41,125 nucleotides of DNA from Nitrospirota bacterium (lineage in GTDB: Bacteria > Nitrospirota > Thermodesulfovibrionia > Thermodesulfovibrionales > JdFR-85): assembly GCA_013152485.1 (NCBI GenBank), contig JAADGG010000055.1:1-41125 (forward strand), written 5' to 3'. How positions within the stretch are numbered: the stretch's first letter is position 1; each line of letters opens with the position of its first letter. The notes beneath the pieces are model-generated. The model was not told the origin of the DNA, made no database searches, and saw nothing but the letters and a program-made list of their open reading frames with translations. The position numbers and the translations under genes were made by a program. Positions 25,163 to 33,714 of this stretch are shown here, piece by piece.

Positions 25163-27319
25163 TTAGAATGTCACAAGCAGTACACCTGATGTGACCGCAA
25201 TCTGGTACAAGATCTGCGTAATATCCCTTATGTTACGCATCCACGCTATCCTTTCAAGCTTCTCGGGCACAACTATGGTGTCTCCTGACTCCACCTGTCC
25301 TGCTCCTACGTCCCATCTCGAATACTCGCTGTTCCAGGAAAGACCGAGGAAGCCCTTGCTGACTTTCAGTGCAGAGCCATCGGCCTTCAGTATATAGACG
25401 TTATCGTCGTCGGCATTCTCCGTATACCCGCCCGCAAGCGAAATATAGTAGTCGACGTCCCGTCCCTTCTCATAAAGAAAGGCCGTCTGGTTATATACGG
25501 AGCCTATAACCTGCACGGTGTGCGGATCGGTAGGAATATATATGGAGTCACCGTCTTCAAGCTCTATGTCGTAGAGGGTTCCCCTCAGGGTCTCCGGCGG
25601 TTCCAGCCGGATAGCCACCCTTCCCTTGGCCTTTATCGTCCTGAGCTTTTCAATGAAGCGCCTCTTCTGTTCGGCCTCGATCTGCATCAGCCTCGCCTCT
25701 CGAGAAGAGGATGCAGATGCGACGCGTGTGGTCCCCGTGCTCAGCATCTCCCTTTCCAGCCTGTCTATCATCTCTTCAATGCGTCTCTGCTGCAGGACTT
25801 CAACACGTTTCCTCGTGAACACAGCTCCACGTAGGAACGCCTTGTCGGTGAATCCTCCGGCCCTCTCTATCAGGGAGGAGAGCCTTTCGCCCTTCTTGAT
25901 GGTATAGGTGCCCGGAAACCTGACCTCGCCCCTTATCCGAACCGTCTGATAGAGCCGCCACTCGGGGACGGTACGGACGAATAGATAGTCGTTCTCCTGC
26001 AGGGAAATGTTGCTGTCGGGGTCTCCTGCGAGAGCCTTCTCCAGATCGACCACGATCTTTTCCGTCACGGGTCCTTCGTCTGTAACATGTATCCGCGTAA
26101 GTTCAGCCCCCTTGTCGTATGCATAGTATTTGAGTCCCCCTGCCATTGAGATCAGGTCCCTTACGGTCATGCCGGGTCTGAACCCGTACTCGCCTTCCCT
26201 CTGGACTGCACCGGCGAGCCTGACGATCCTCTCGTCCTTGACGACCTGGAAGATCTTGACGACATCGCCCGCCTGTACGGTGACATCCTTGTCCCGTATC
26301 TCCTGGAGGTCGGACTCGAAAACTATCTGACGGCTGTTGTCAACGATACGCTCTATTTGAACCCTCCCCTTGAAGGCAACGTCATTGAGTCCCCCTGCCA
26401 TCTCTATCAGGCGGGACACCGTTGTCTTGCCTGTCAGCTCATATATGGCCGGATTGTTCACACTGCCTGCAATTGCTACAAGGGGTCCGACCGGCGGTAT
26501 GAATATCACGTCCTCAGGCATGAGCCTTATGTCCTTTGTCTTGTCCCCCCTGAGCAGGAAGTCGTACATGTCGAAGCTGACTATGGTCCTGCCGTTCCGC
26601 TTTATCTGTATGGCCCTCATCGTTCCGGTCTTGCTAGGACCTCCTGCCTCGAACAGTGCATTTATCAAGGTGGAAAGTGAAGAGAGCGTATAGGCGCCGG
26701 GACGCCTGGCGTTGCCAACCACATATACCCTGATGGTCCTCAGTGATCCCATGCTGACGTTCATCTCGAAGCCTGTATAGTACTTGGAAAACTGTTTGTG
26801 CAGAAGCCTCCTCAATTCACTGAACTTCAAGCCTGCAACACCAAGCATGCCGACCTTGGGAATATTTATATTCCCGTCCCGGTCGACCACGAGGTCCCAC
26901 TGCCCTTCCACCCTGCCCCAGATGGATACCTTGATCTCGTCTCCGGGCCCCAGCACATAACCCGGCCCGACCGGCACGTTATCCACCGGTGCAAATGTCG
27001 ACGGAGGCCGGTTGAAGAGATCATAGCCGAACTGCTTGAGGTTGGTTGACACCGTGAGGGAGGTCTTTCCCGCAATGTAGTTCTCGAACTCGGAAGGGCT
27101 CTCCGCCGGCAGCGGTACGGTCCCCCCGCCCGTTCCCTCCTGGACCGCCGAACTCACGGATTGTTGAGCCGGCTCTTTTACTTCCTCTGACGGGCTCTTC
27201 TGGGATGGTCCGGAAACGGGTGATATCGGTATGGCTTGGAAATCCTCGGCATATAGGGAAACTGTACACACGAAACTGTACAGTAATGATACGATTATGA
27301 AAATATTTTTATATTTCAT
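25163..27319 (-). CDS. SLBB-domain polysaccharide export protein (Wza/OPX-like)
   Basis: A 718-residue exported protein. Residues 1-24 form a signal peptide ending SLYAED; there is a Cys at residue 18 but no good lipobox. YVLGPGDEIKVSIWG near residue 125 is the poly-export domain start, and repeated SLBB units follow (VVGNARRPGAYTLSSLSTL, IAGSVNNPAIYE, LAGAVQREGEYGFRPG, IRGEVRFPGTYTIKKGE, VIGSVYNQTAFLYEKG). A coiled, charged segment (residues 515-570) interrupts the last ones. The C-terminus has no long amphipathic helix of the Wza type. It should form or gate the outer-membrane exit for the glycan. It is the first gene of the cluster, and the ATG has no Shine-Dalgarno, which fits the promoter lying only a few bases upstream. 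Confidence 0.92.
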   Translation of the reverse strand: MKYKNIFIIVSLLYSFVCTVSLYAEDFQAIPISPVSGPSQKSPSEEVKEPAQQSVSSAVQEGTGGGTVPLPAESPSEFENYIAGKTSLTVSTNLKQFGYDLFNRPPSTFAPVDNVPVGPGYVLGPGDEIKVSIWGRVEGQWDLVVDRDGNINIPKVGMLGVAGLKFSELRRLLHKQFSKYYTGFEMNVSMGSLRTIRVYVVGNARRPGAYTLSSLSTLINALFEAGGPSKTGTMRAIQIKRNGRTIVSFDMYDFLLRGDKTKDIRLMPEDVIFIPPVGPLVAIAGSVNNPAIYELTGKTTVSRLIEMAGGLNDVAFKGRVQIERIVDNSRQIVFESDLQEIRDKDVTVQAGDVVKIFQVVKDERIVRLAGAVQREGEYGFRPGMTVRDLISMAGGLKYYAYDKGAELTRIHVTDEGPVTEKIVVDLEKALAGDPDSNISLQENDYLFVRTVPEWRLYQTVRIRGEVRFPGTYTIKKGERLSSLIERAGGFTDKAFLRGAVFTRKRVEVLQQRRIEEMIDRLEREMLSTGTTRVASASSSREARLMQIEAEQKRRFIEKLRTIKAKGRVAIRLEPPETLRGTLYDIELEDGDSIYIPTDPHTVQVIGSVYNQTAFLYEKGRDVDYYISLAGGYTENADDDNVYILKADGSALKVSKGFLGLSWNSEYSRWDVGAGQVESGDTIVVPEKLERIAWMRNIRDITQILYQIAVTSGVLLVTF

Positions 27320-27332
27320 AAGGTTATTTTAT

Positions 27333-27362
27333 ATCTTACTTAAAATCCGAACAAAAAGTCAA
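27333..27362 (-). promoter_or_regulatory. Predicted promoter of the polysaccharide cluster
   Basis: On the minus strand TTGACT (27357-27362) and TAAGAT (27333-27338) are 18 bases apart. The expected transcript start is near 27326, only about 7 bases before the ATG of the SLBB gene, so the mRNA would be almost leaderless. This agrees with the lack of a ribosome binding site there. Not tested. Confidence 0.5.
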
Positions 27363-27447
27363 TCGACAACCTCCCCAAAACAAAGGGAATTCAGGTATAA
27401 TTATCGTAATCGTTGCACAACGTCGGGTCTACCCGGAGGAACACGCA

Positions 27448-28020
27448 GTGGAGCCCTACAGATATCAGGAGCTGGCGTATCTTATAGTGCCTGTCTTCCT
27501 TGGCATGGAATTCTTTATCAGCGCAAGAAACGAAAGGAGGGAAAGGAGAGAGGCCCCTCTCGGCTCCTACGTTCTCGACTTCTGCGGATTTCTCTTCACG
27601 GCACTCGTCCCTGCCATATTCCTGTTCACCATATGGGCGATCGAGAGCAAGGCGTTCCCCTTGAGGGAGTCAACCCTCGCTCGTCTGGACCGCTACGGAG
27701 TGATGTTTCTCTTCATGGGCTCCTGGTGGCAGGTATACATGATAGGGGCACTCAGGGCGGCAAGGTTTACGGAGAGGCACAGGCCGATATATCTGTGGGG
27801 CCCATTCATAGGTCTGGGTGTTTTCATATCATTCCTTGTGCTCTGGGTCTCTCCATGGAACCTCAAGTGGATATCTACAGGATGGTTCCTGACGATTGCG
27901 GCAGTACTGCACTTCCTCAAGGTGAAGCCGAGGAACATCGCGCGTGTCTTCTGGGTACTGACCGCCGTAACGTTCTTTTTTGAGAACATACTCTTCATAT
28001 GGCTCGAGACCCTTGTTTAG
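27448..28020 (+). CDS. Uncharacterised integral membrane protein
   Basis: A 190-residue protein with about six hydrophobic segments (for example AYLIVPVFLGMEFFI, FCGFLFTALVPAIFLFTIWA, GVMFLFMGSWWQVYMIGA, GLGVFISFLVLWVS, TGWFLTIAAVLHFL). A basic loop NERRERRE follows the first segment, suggesting it is cytoplasmic. I do not recognise the family. The GTG start at 27448 is supported by GGAGGA at 27435-27440, and a TATAAT at 27396-27401 lies upstream without a clear -35 box. It is divergent from the polysaccharide cluster and ends ten bases before the likely thiE start, so a link with thiamine metabolism (for instance transport) is possible but not shown. Confidence 0.7.
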   Translation: MEPYRYQELAYLIVPVFLGMEFFISARNERRERREAPLGSYVLDFCGFLFTALVPAIFLFTIWAIESKAFPLRESTLARLDRYGVMFLFMGSWWQVYMIGALRAARFTERHRPIYLWGPFIGLGVFISFLVLWVSPWNLKWISTGWFLTIAAVLHFLKVKPRNIARVFWVLTAVTFFFENILFIWLETLV

Positions 28021-28030
28021 AGCAGAGCGT

Positions 28031-28666
28031 GTGGATTTCAGCCTGTATCTGATAACCGACAGGAGGCAGATGAAGATGCCCTTTTACGAAGGGATCGAGG
28101 CTGCGCTCAGGGGGGGAGTAAAGGCAATCCAGTTGAGAGAGAAAGACCTCACCGTGAGGGATCTCCACTCAACGGCCTGCAGGTTGCGTGATCTCACCGC
28201 CCGGTACGGGGCACGGCTGTTCGTGAACGACAGGGTGGATGTGGCGCTGTCTGTCGGAGCCGACGGTGTTCACCTCGGAGGCCGCAGCATTCCGCTGCGG
28301 GCCGTCCGAAAGATCGCGGAGGAAAAGCTGCTCATCGGCGTATCAACGCACTCGATCGAGGAAGCGGTTGAAGCCGAAAGATATGGTGCCGACTTCATAA
28401 CGTTCGGGCCGGTTTATGAAACCCCTTCGAAAAGGGCATACGGCCCGCCCGTCGGCGTGGAGAGGCTTGAGGCTGCAGCCGCAAAAGTATCGATACCCGT
28501 CTTCGCTCTCGGAGGAGTACGGCTGGAGAGGATACCGGAACTGCTGAAAGCCGGGGCCGCGGGAGTGGCTCTCATCTCCGCCATACTCTCCAGCTACGAT
28601 GTCGAAGGAGAAGCTGCAAGGTTCGTCAGGGCTCTCGACCGGACCTCGAGGGCCCCTTCCTGCTGA
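28031..28666 (+). CDS. thiE: Thiamine-phosphate synthase ThiE
   Basis: A 211-residue TIM-barrel protein that joins hydroxymethylpyrimidine pyrophosphate and thiazole phosphate to thiamine phosphate. YLITDR, IQLREKDL, LFVNDRVDVAL, GADGVHLGG, IGVSTHS and ITFGPVYETPSK are ThiE signatures. The frame is open upstream to 27980, inside the membrane-protein gene; I take the GTG at 28031 (VDFSLYLITDR) because it matches the family start and length. The 3' end overlaps the convergent antiporter gene by 41 bases. It is remote from thiSGC and has no riboswitch of its own in view. Confidence 0.92.
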   Translation: MDFSLYLITDRRQMKMPFYEGIEAALRGGVKAIQLREKDLTVRDLHSTACRLRDLTARYGARLFVNDRVDVALSVGADGVHLGGRSIPLRAVRKIAEEKLLIGVSTHSIEEAVEAERYGADFITFGPVYETPSKRAYGPPVGVERLEAAAAKVSIPVFALGGVRLERIPELLKAGAAGVALISAILSSYDVEGEAARFVRALDRTSRAPSC

Positions 28667-29792
28667 CCACCCTGAAGAGGGACGGATAGACAATGCTCGA
28701 TACTATGGCCGTCAGGATAAGAGAGCCGTTCATCCCGGGTGTCAGCAAACCCATCTTCTCACCAAGTGTGCCTGCCACGACGATCATCGAAAGCGGTGCC
28801 GAGAGGATCAGGGACATTCCCAATGCCTCCCGCGTACCCAGCCCCATGAAACGTGACAGAAGCAATGGGAATGCATTGCTCACAAAGACCATCAACGTCA
28901 GGAAGAGTGAAAAGGAGATGGACTGGAAAGACCTCAGCAGCCCTATGTCAAAATCAGCTCCAACGCCGATGAAAAAAAACGGCGTAAAGAATCCGAAACC
29001 GACAGCGTTTATCTTGTCTTCGAACCGCCCCTTGCTCTTGAAGACGTAGCTGAATATCAGCCCTGCCATGAAGGAGCCGAGTATCGGCTCGACACCTGAA
29101 CCGTAAGCTATCAGAGCCCCGGCAAAGGCGATGGATATAACGGCCCTTATCCCCTCCTCAACAGGATCGTTACTCTCCATCACGTTCTCTATCCTCTCAG
29201 GATGCCACCATGCAATAACATAAAGGATCCTCAGAAAAAGAGCAGCAACAACGAGCAGCAAAAGGAGTTTGATCCCTTCCACGGCCGCCATAACAGTAAA
29301 TCCCAGGCGGTGATATATGTCGATGCCCGTAAGCACCACTATAGACATCAGCTCTCCGGTAAGGGCCACACCTATGATATCACGCCCCGTCTCCGACTTC
29401 ATCATCCCCAACTCCTTGAGCACCGGGATTATTATCCCTGCAGAGACTACGGATACCGCAACGCCGACATAAAAGGAATAGCCCATCAGGATGAATATCA
29501 GCGGGCCGAGCAGCAGCGAGAGGGCCGAGACGAACACATACCAGAAGAACCTTCCCTGCCTCACGAGCCCCCTCATGTCGAGCTCCATTCCGGCTATGAA
29601 CATCAGGTAGATGAAGCCTATATCCTTGAGCAGAGAAAACCACTCGGGTTTCCTCGACAGGAAAACGCTGAAAAGGACGATACCGTAGATTATCTCAAGG
29701 GTTGCAGAGGGAAGCATGAACTTCCTTGCAAGGAAAGGTATGGTGGCGGCACCACCGATGACAACAAACATGATCATGAGTTGCTCACCCAT
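28626..29792 (-). CDS. CPA2-type cation:proton antiporter (KefB-like membrane domain)
   Basis: A 388-residue protein with about 12 membrane segments, covering the Na/H exchanger domain only, with no attached TrkA-N domain. FIYLMFIAGMELD matches the FxxGLELD segment, and VSAGIIIPVLKELG the following helix. At the position where KefB/KefC have a QD pair on the ion path, this protein has GVALTGELMSIV, so the acidic residue appears to be Glu. EPILGSFMAGLIFS and FFTPFFFIGVGADFD are also family-typical. It probably exchanges K or Na ions for protons. It lies 65 bases after the TrkA-like gene on the same strand, which supplies the missing regulatory part. Confidence 0.9.
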   Translation of the reverse strand: MGEQLMIMFVVIGGAATIPFLARKFMLPSATLEIIYGIVLFSVFLSRKPEWFSLLKDIGFIYLMFIAGMELDMRGLVRQGRFFWYVFVSALSLLLGPLIFILMGYSFYVGVAVSVVSAGIIIPVLKELGMMKSETGRDIIGVALTGELMSIVVLTGIDIYHRLGFTVMAAVEGIKLLLLLVVAALFLRILYVIAWWHPERIENVMESNDPVEEGIRAVISIAFAGALIAYGSGVEPILGSFMAGLIFSYVFKSKGRFEDKINAVGFGFFTPFFFIGVGADFDIGLLRSFQSISFSLFLTLMVFVSNAFPLLLSRFMGLGTREALGMSLILSAPLSMIVVAGTLGEKMGLLTPGMNGSLILTAIVSSIVYPSLFRVVSRKGPSRSGREP

Positions 29793-29857
29793 GATTCATC
29801 CTCTCAGGGCCGGGCGCCCCCGGTCTCCACATGTCCCTGCATCCGTGGCCGGGAGGC

Positions 29858-31336
29858 TCACAGGGACTCCTCCACTGGAGGGATCAGCAGTGTGGAGATC
29901 GGAGATCTGCTCACTATGTACCATACGACATCCGGGTTCAGCATCAACGAGAGCCACCTCTTCTTCTTCCATCCGCCGGTATCAACGATCATCAGGTTGT
30001 ACTCGCTCAACACCCCGGTTACGGCCTTTACAGGATTGCCCTTCAGGCGGGGGACGTTTATGCTCGATTTGTATACGAGTGCCATGTCGGAGATATTCTT
30101 TTTCATCTCTTCAAACCACCGGACCTCTTCTTCGGTGGAGATGTACCTCGAAGGCTCTACGAGCAAGGCCGTCAGTTCGTTATTCAGCGACGACGATATC
30201 TCGAAAGCCGTGTCCATCACACGCTGAACGTCTATCCCTTCAACGCACGGGACGACCACCTTTTCATAGGGAAAGGTGCCCGCGGAAAGCAGGATCGGGC
30301 ATACTGCGATCGAAGCAAGACTGTTCAGAAAGCTCCTCTTCCTCAAGTCGGAAGATGCGGGGAGAAAAGACTCGGCATGCACATCCTTTGACAGTACTAT
30401 AAGGCCGTGTTCTCCCTTCTCCTCCTTCAGCAGGCTCTCTATTGCGTTGTATGGAGAGAGGACCGTCTCCCTCTCCTCGATGTTCTTGAAGCTGTCCCTG
30501 TTTATCAACTCTCTGAAGCCGGAACGGGCCAACGCCTTTTTTGCATACATGAATATGATCTTGTTCAGCGGGAATACGGAGAAGAGGTATTCGAGCTCCC
30601 TGAAGAACCCCTCGTCTTCCTTCCCTCCCAGGTAGGCAATGGCGGTAGAGCCGTACTCGAGCGGAAAACGCTGGAAACTGAAGGTCAGTATCTCGGAAAC
30701 CGTCTTCAAGACCGCCGGATCCCCGAGGATGATAACCCTGTCCCTCGGTTTCAGCACCCTGTCCTTCCTCGGCATTATGATATTGCCGTCCCTGTAGATA
30801 ATACCTATGCGCCATCTGATCGGTGCAAGCGCCCCTATCGGCTTGTTGGCGAGCCTGGAGTTGGGATGCACCTCCACCTCCAATATCTCGTTCTTACCGA
30901 GACCGATTGCGTGTGCAGCCCTCGATCTCTGTTCAATCCTGTTCCGTATACCTGTGGCACTGGCGGTGTAGATGTTCTCAACCTCCACGCCGAGGCCCTC
31001 GAGAGTCTCAACGTTCTCCTGCGTAACACCGACGGAAATAATCCTCTTTGTATTGAAATGTTCTTTCAGGAGACGCGCAACCTCGACATTGACCTTCTCA
31101 TTGGTCGTGGTTATTATCACGACATCCGCATCCTCCACCCCTGCATCCTCGAGAACGAGTCTGCTCGTGGCGTCTCCTGCTATAAACCTGACGTCTTCCC
31201 CTTTCATCCTCCTCGCTCTCTCCTTGAGGTCGGGGTTGAGGTCAATGCATGTTATCTCGAAATCCCTGGGGAGTTTCTTGAGCAGTTCCCGTCCGATACG
31301 GCCGAGGCCTATGATCACGAGCCTGTTACGTTTCAC
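29858..31336 (-). CDS. TrkA-N/TrkA-C potassium regulator with USP-like C-terminal region
   Basis: A 492-residue cytoplasmic protein. LVIIGLGRIGRELLKKL is the Rossmann NAD-binding loop of the RCK/TrkA-N domain, with CIDLNP as the acidic strand end. A TrkA-C domain follows (ILEVEVHPNSRLANKPIGAL...DRVIILGDP, residues 150-230). Residues 240-490 form two alpha/beta units resembling universal stress protein domains (IAYLGGKEDEGFF, KVVVPCVEGIDVQRVMDTA, LMIVDTGGW). It should gate the downstream antiporter in response to NAD(H) or other nucleotides. Its start overlaps the hemH stop by four bases (ATGA). Confidence 0.88.
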   Translation of the reverse strand: MKRNRLVIIGLGRIGRELLKKLPRDFEITCIDLNPDLKERARRMKGEDVRFIAGDATSRLVLEDAGVEDADVVIITTTNEKVNVEVARLLKEHFNTKRIISVGVTQENVETLEGLGVEVENIYTASATGIRNRIEQRSRAAHAIGLGKNEILEVEVHPNSRLANKPIGALAPIRWRIGIIYRDGNIIMPRKDRVLKPRDRVIILGDPAVLKTVSEILTFSFQRFPLEYGSTAIAYLGGKEDEGFFRELEYLFSVFPLNKIIFMYAKKALARSGFRELINRDSFKNIEERETVLSPYNAIESLLKEEKGEHGLIVLSKDVHAESFLPASSDLRKRSFLNSLASIAVCPILLSAGTFPYEKVVVPCVEGIDVQRVMDTAFEISSSLNNELTALLVEPSRYISTEEEVRWFEEMKKNISDMALVYKSSINVPRLKGNPVKAVTGVLSEYNLMIVDTGGWKKKRWLSLMLNPDVVWYIVSRSPISTLLIPPVEESL

Positions 31337-32301
31337 CTGAATCCCTCTGTCGCCCTGGTTACAAGGTCTTTCAGGGCTGATATGAAAAGCGGACGGGTGT
31401 TCAAGGACGGCACCCTCCTGAGGTCTGTTCCGTGTTGCTCGGCAAGCCCTCTGTACAGAATGTCTATCTCATAGAGTGTCTCTACATGGTCTGAGACAAA
31501 GCTGACAGGCACCACCAGTATACTCCCGACTCCTTTTCCCGCAAGCTCAACAATGACATCCTCGGTCGACGGCTCCAGCCACTTGACCGGCCCGCTCCTG
31601 CTTTGATACCCGATATGATACGGGATGGAGATGCCGGCCTTCGCCCTCAACCGGCCGACCACCGCTTCAACGGTCCCCCGGATCTCGTCCACATAGGGAT
31701 CACCGTCGTCGATGAAACTCACCGGCAGGCTGTGTGCACTGAAGAGCAGGTGCACCCCGTCACCGTCATACCCGGATAATCCCTCCTCTATGGTGCCCGC
31801 AAGCGCATCGACATAGAGTGGGTGGTCATACCATGAATCCACGAAGACCGACTCGATCCCAGCCCTCACAACGGCATCGTCGAATCTCTCCCTCGTAGAT
31901 CCGGTCGTGGCCCTGGAGTAGTGAGGATAGAGGCTGAGACCAACAAGCCTCCTGACCCCGTCCTTCAATGCCTGGCCGACCGCGTCCTCTATAAACGGAT
32001 GCCAGTAACGCATCCCCACGTATACCCTGAAATCCCCCTCCTCATTGAGTGCCTCCATGAGGGCATCAGCCTGCTGTCTGGTGATTCTCAGGAGGGGAGA
32101 GCCGCCCCCGATCCTGGCATATGCATCCCGGGCCTTCTTGGCCCTGAGCACTGATATAAGCCACGCCAGAGGTCTCTGCATGAAGGCAGGGCCGAGCGGA
32201 ATAATGCCGCGGTCCGAGAAGAGGTTGTAGAGAAAGGGCCTGACCGCGCCGAGGGTGTCGGGCCCACCGAGATTGAGCAGCACTACACCTGTCTTTTCCA
32301 T
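31333..32301 (-). CDS. hemH: Ferrochelatase
   Basis: A 322-residue protein that inserts ferrous iron into protoporphyrin IX (or into coproporphyrin III in the coproporphyrin-dependent pathway). MEKTGVVLLNLGGPDT is the classical start, HLLFSAHSLPVSFIDDGDPY carries the catalytic His, and YHIGYQSRSGPVKWLEPSTE is the other conserved signature with the metal-path Glu. The full family length is present, with no ferredoxin-like extension. It is the first gene of the hemH-TrkA-antiporter operon, an unusual partnership that I do not read as functional linkage. Confidence 0.95.
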   Translation of the reverse strand: MEKTGVVLLNLGGPDTLGAVRPFLYNLFSDRGIIPLGPAFMQRPLAWLISVLRAKKARDAYARIGGGSPLLRITRQQADALMEALNEEGDFRVYVGMRYWHPFIEDAVGQALKDGVRRLVGLSLYPHYSRATTGSTRERFDDAVVRAGIESVFVDSWYDHPLYVDALAGTIEEGLSGYDGDGVHLLFSAHSLPVSFIDDGDPYVDEIRGTVEAVVGRLRAKAGISIPYHIGYQSRSGPVKWLEPSTEDVIVELAGKGVGSILVVPVSFVSDHVETLYEIDILYRGLAEQHGTDLRRVPSLNTRPLFISALKDLVTRATEGFR

Positions 32302-32370
32302 ATATGGATTATATACTTTCAGAAGCCCCGCTGTAAAAGCCCGCTCTCTTCACTCACGCGGGAAAAGAGA

Positions 32371-32402
32371 GAGGCGGTGCAATCGTCCGATTGCACCGCC
32401 TC
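32371..32402 (-). terminator. Strong terminator after the porin gene
   Basis: GAGGCGGTGCAATCG (32371-32385) and CGATTGCACCGCCTC (32388-32402) form a perfect 15-bp stem with a two-base TC centre. On the minus strand it is followed by TCTCTTTTCCCG. It separates the ExtH/ExtI-like transcript from hemH. Confidence 0.8.
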
Positions 32403-32445
32403 CCATAGAACACAAACAAAGTCTCGCCCTTGAGGCTCCCTGCCC

Positions 32446-33657
32446 TTACAGCAGGAACTGGAGCATCACCCTCAGGGTGTTGAAGTCTTCGGTCTTCACG
32501 TTTCTCACAGTGCCTTCCTTCTTGAAGTCGCTCATGGCGTACTCGGCACTCAGCCTAAGCTTCTGACCTTTTATGTAGTAGTTGATGCCGGGAGCTATCC
32601 AGGTCAGCTGCTGGTCCTCCTGCTCGTTGAGCTTGGCATACTTCCAGACCTCGTACCTGCCGTACAGCTGAACCCTTCCCACCCAGATCTTTTTGGGAAG
32701 GAGGTAGCCGGCCTTCACGTAGTAACCGTTTCTCTCACCGTACATGCCTGTTGCCTTCGGATCAGGATCCCAGCCCTTGTACGCCTCGTCAAAGCTGACG
32801 TCGAGATAAGCGCCGGAGAGGGTAAAGGCACCGACGGGAGTGGGATACTCGAAGAATCCGTCGACAGTCCAGGTTATGTTGTCCTTTGCGTCGGTCTTTG
32901 CACCGAGGTTGCCGTAAATAACGTCGGGCTCATACTGCATACCACCACCGATGGTCAGGACCTTCTTCATCCCGCGGTATGTTCCGAAGTACACGAGCGA
33001 GGCCTCGGGTTTCAGCAAGGTCAGGTGCAGCCTTCCGGTATAACGGAGGGAACTTTTCGGAGTGTTGGGATCCTCCCTGCCTTCCATGATACCTATCCTG
33101 TACTGGATCCTGTTGTTTACGAAGTTGCCCCATGCGACGATACCCACGTCCCTGGATGCCGCAAACGGGTTGTAGACGAAGAGAGAACGGTCGATGCTCA
33201 GCGGATCGAAACATCCCTCATTGTTCTCCCTCGTGAGGGGATCCTTGGTCAGACCCACCCTCATCCTCAGGTATTTCGAGAACTTGAACTTCATGAAGGC
33301 ATCCAGCATATCGAGCCTGTTTGATACGGAATCGGCGACATTGAGGTCGTTGACGAGCCTGGGACCTTTGTGCTCGATCTGTATCACGAATCCGGCATTC
33401 CTCGTCAGCCTGCCCGTGAAGTTGAACCTGTTCCTCTTGAAGTAGAAATCGACCGTATCGTCGGTACCGTCAGGGCCTGAACCCGTGTCACGCCATACTC
33501 CGTAGAACTGTGAAAAGTAGCTGATCCTGAGCGACAAGCCCCGCTTTCCCTTTATCTTCACACCAGCCTGCGCCGTATCCACAGCCATGCCGATCAGAAA
33601 GACAAAGACCAGGGCTATCACCGAGAAGAGCCCAAGCTTCTTACTTATATCTCTCAT
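32446..33657 (-). CDS. extI: Outer-membrane porin, ExtI-like (OprO/OprP-type barrel)
   Basis: A 403-residue exported protein. The signal peptide ends at AQA (residue 31). The rest is a run of alternating beta-strands with aromatic girdles (LSLRISYFSQFYGVW, YFKRNRFNFTGRL, ASLVYFGTYRG, YYVKAGYLLPKK, VQLYGRYEVWKY) and ends LRVMLQFLL, a usual barrel terminus. It looks like the phosphate-selective-porin-like fold. ExtI, the porin of the Geobacter selenite/tellurite reduction operon, lies next to a rhodanese-like gene, as this one does, and that adjacency is the main reason for the symbol. AAGGAGGAG precedes the ATG. A strong terminator follows the gene. Confidence 0.7.
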   Translation of the reverse strand: MRDISKKLGLFSVIALVFVFLIGMAVDTAQAGVKIKGKRGLSLRISYFSQFYGVWRDTGSGPDGTDDTVDFYFKRNRFNFTGRLTRNAGFVIQIEHKGPRLVNDLNVADSVSNRLDMLDAFMKFKFSKYLRMRVGLTKDPLTRENNEGCFDPLSIDRSLFVYNPFAASRDVGIVAWGNFVNNRIQYRIGIMEGREDPNTPKSSLRYTGRLHLTLLKPEASLVYFGTYRGMKKVLTIGGGMQYEPDVIYGNLGAKTDAKDNITWTVDGFFEYPTPVGAFTLSGAYLDVSFDEAYKGWDPDPKATGMYGERNGYYVKAGYLLPKKIWVGRVQLYGRYEVWKYAKLNEQEDQQLTWIAPGINYYIKGQKLRLSAEYAMSDFKKEGTVRNVKTEDFNTLRVMLQFLL

Positions 33658-33714
33658 GAGTAACTCCTCCTTAATTACCAGATTGTTATGGCTTTTAGTT
33701 CCTTAAGACCCTGA

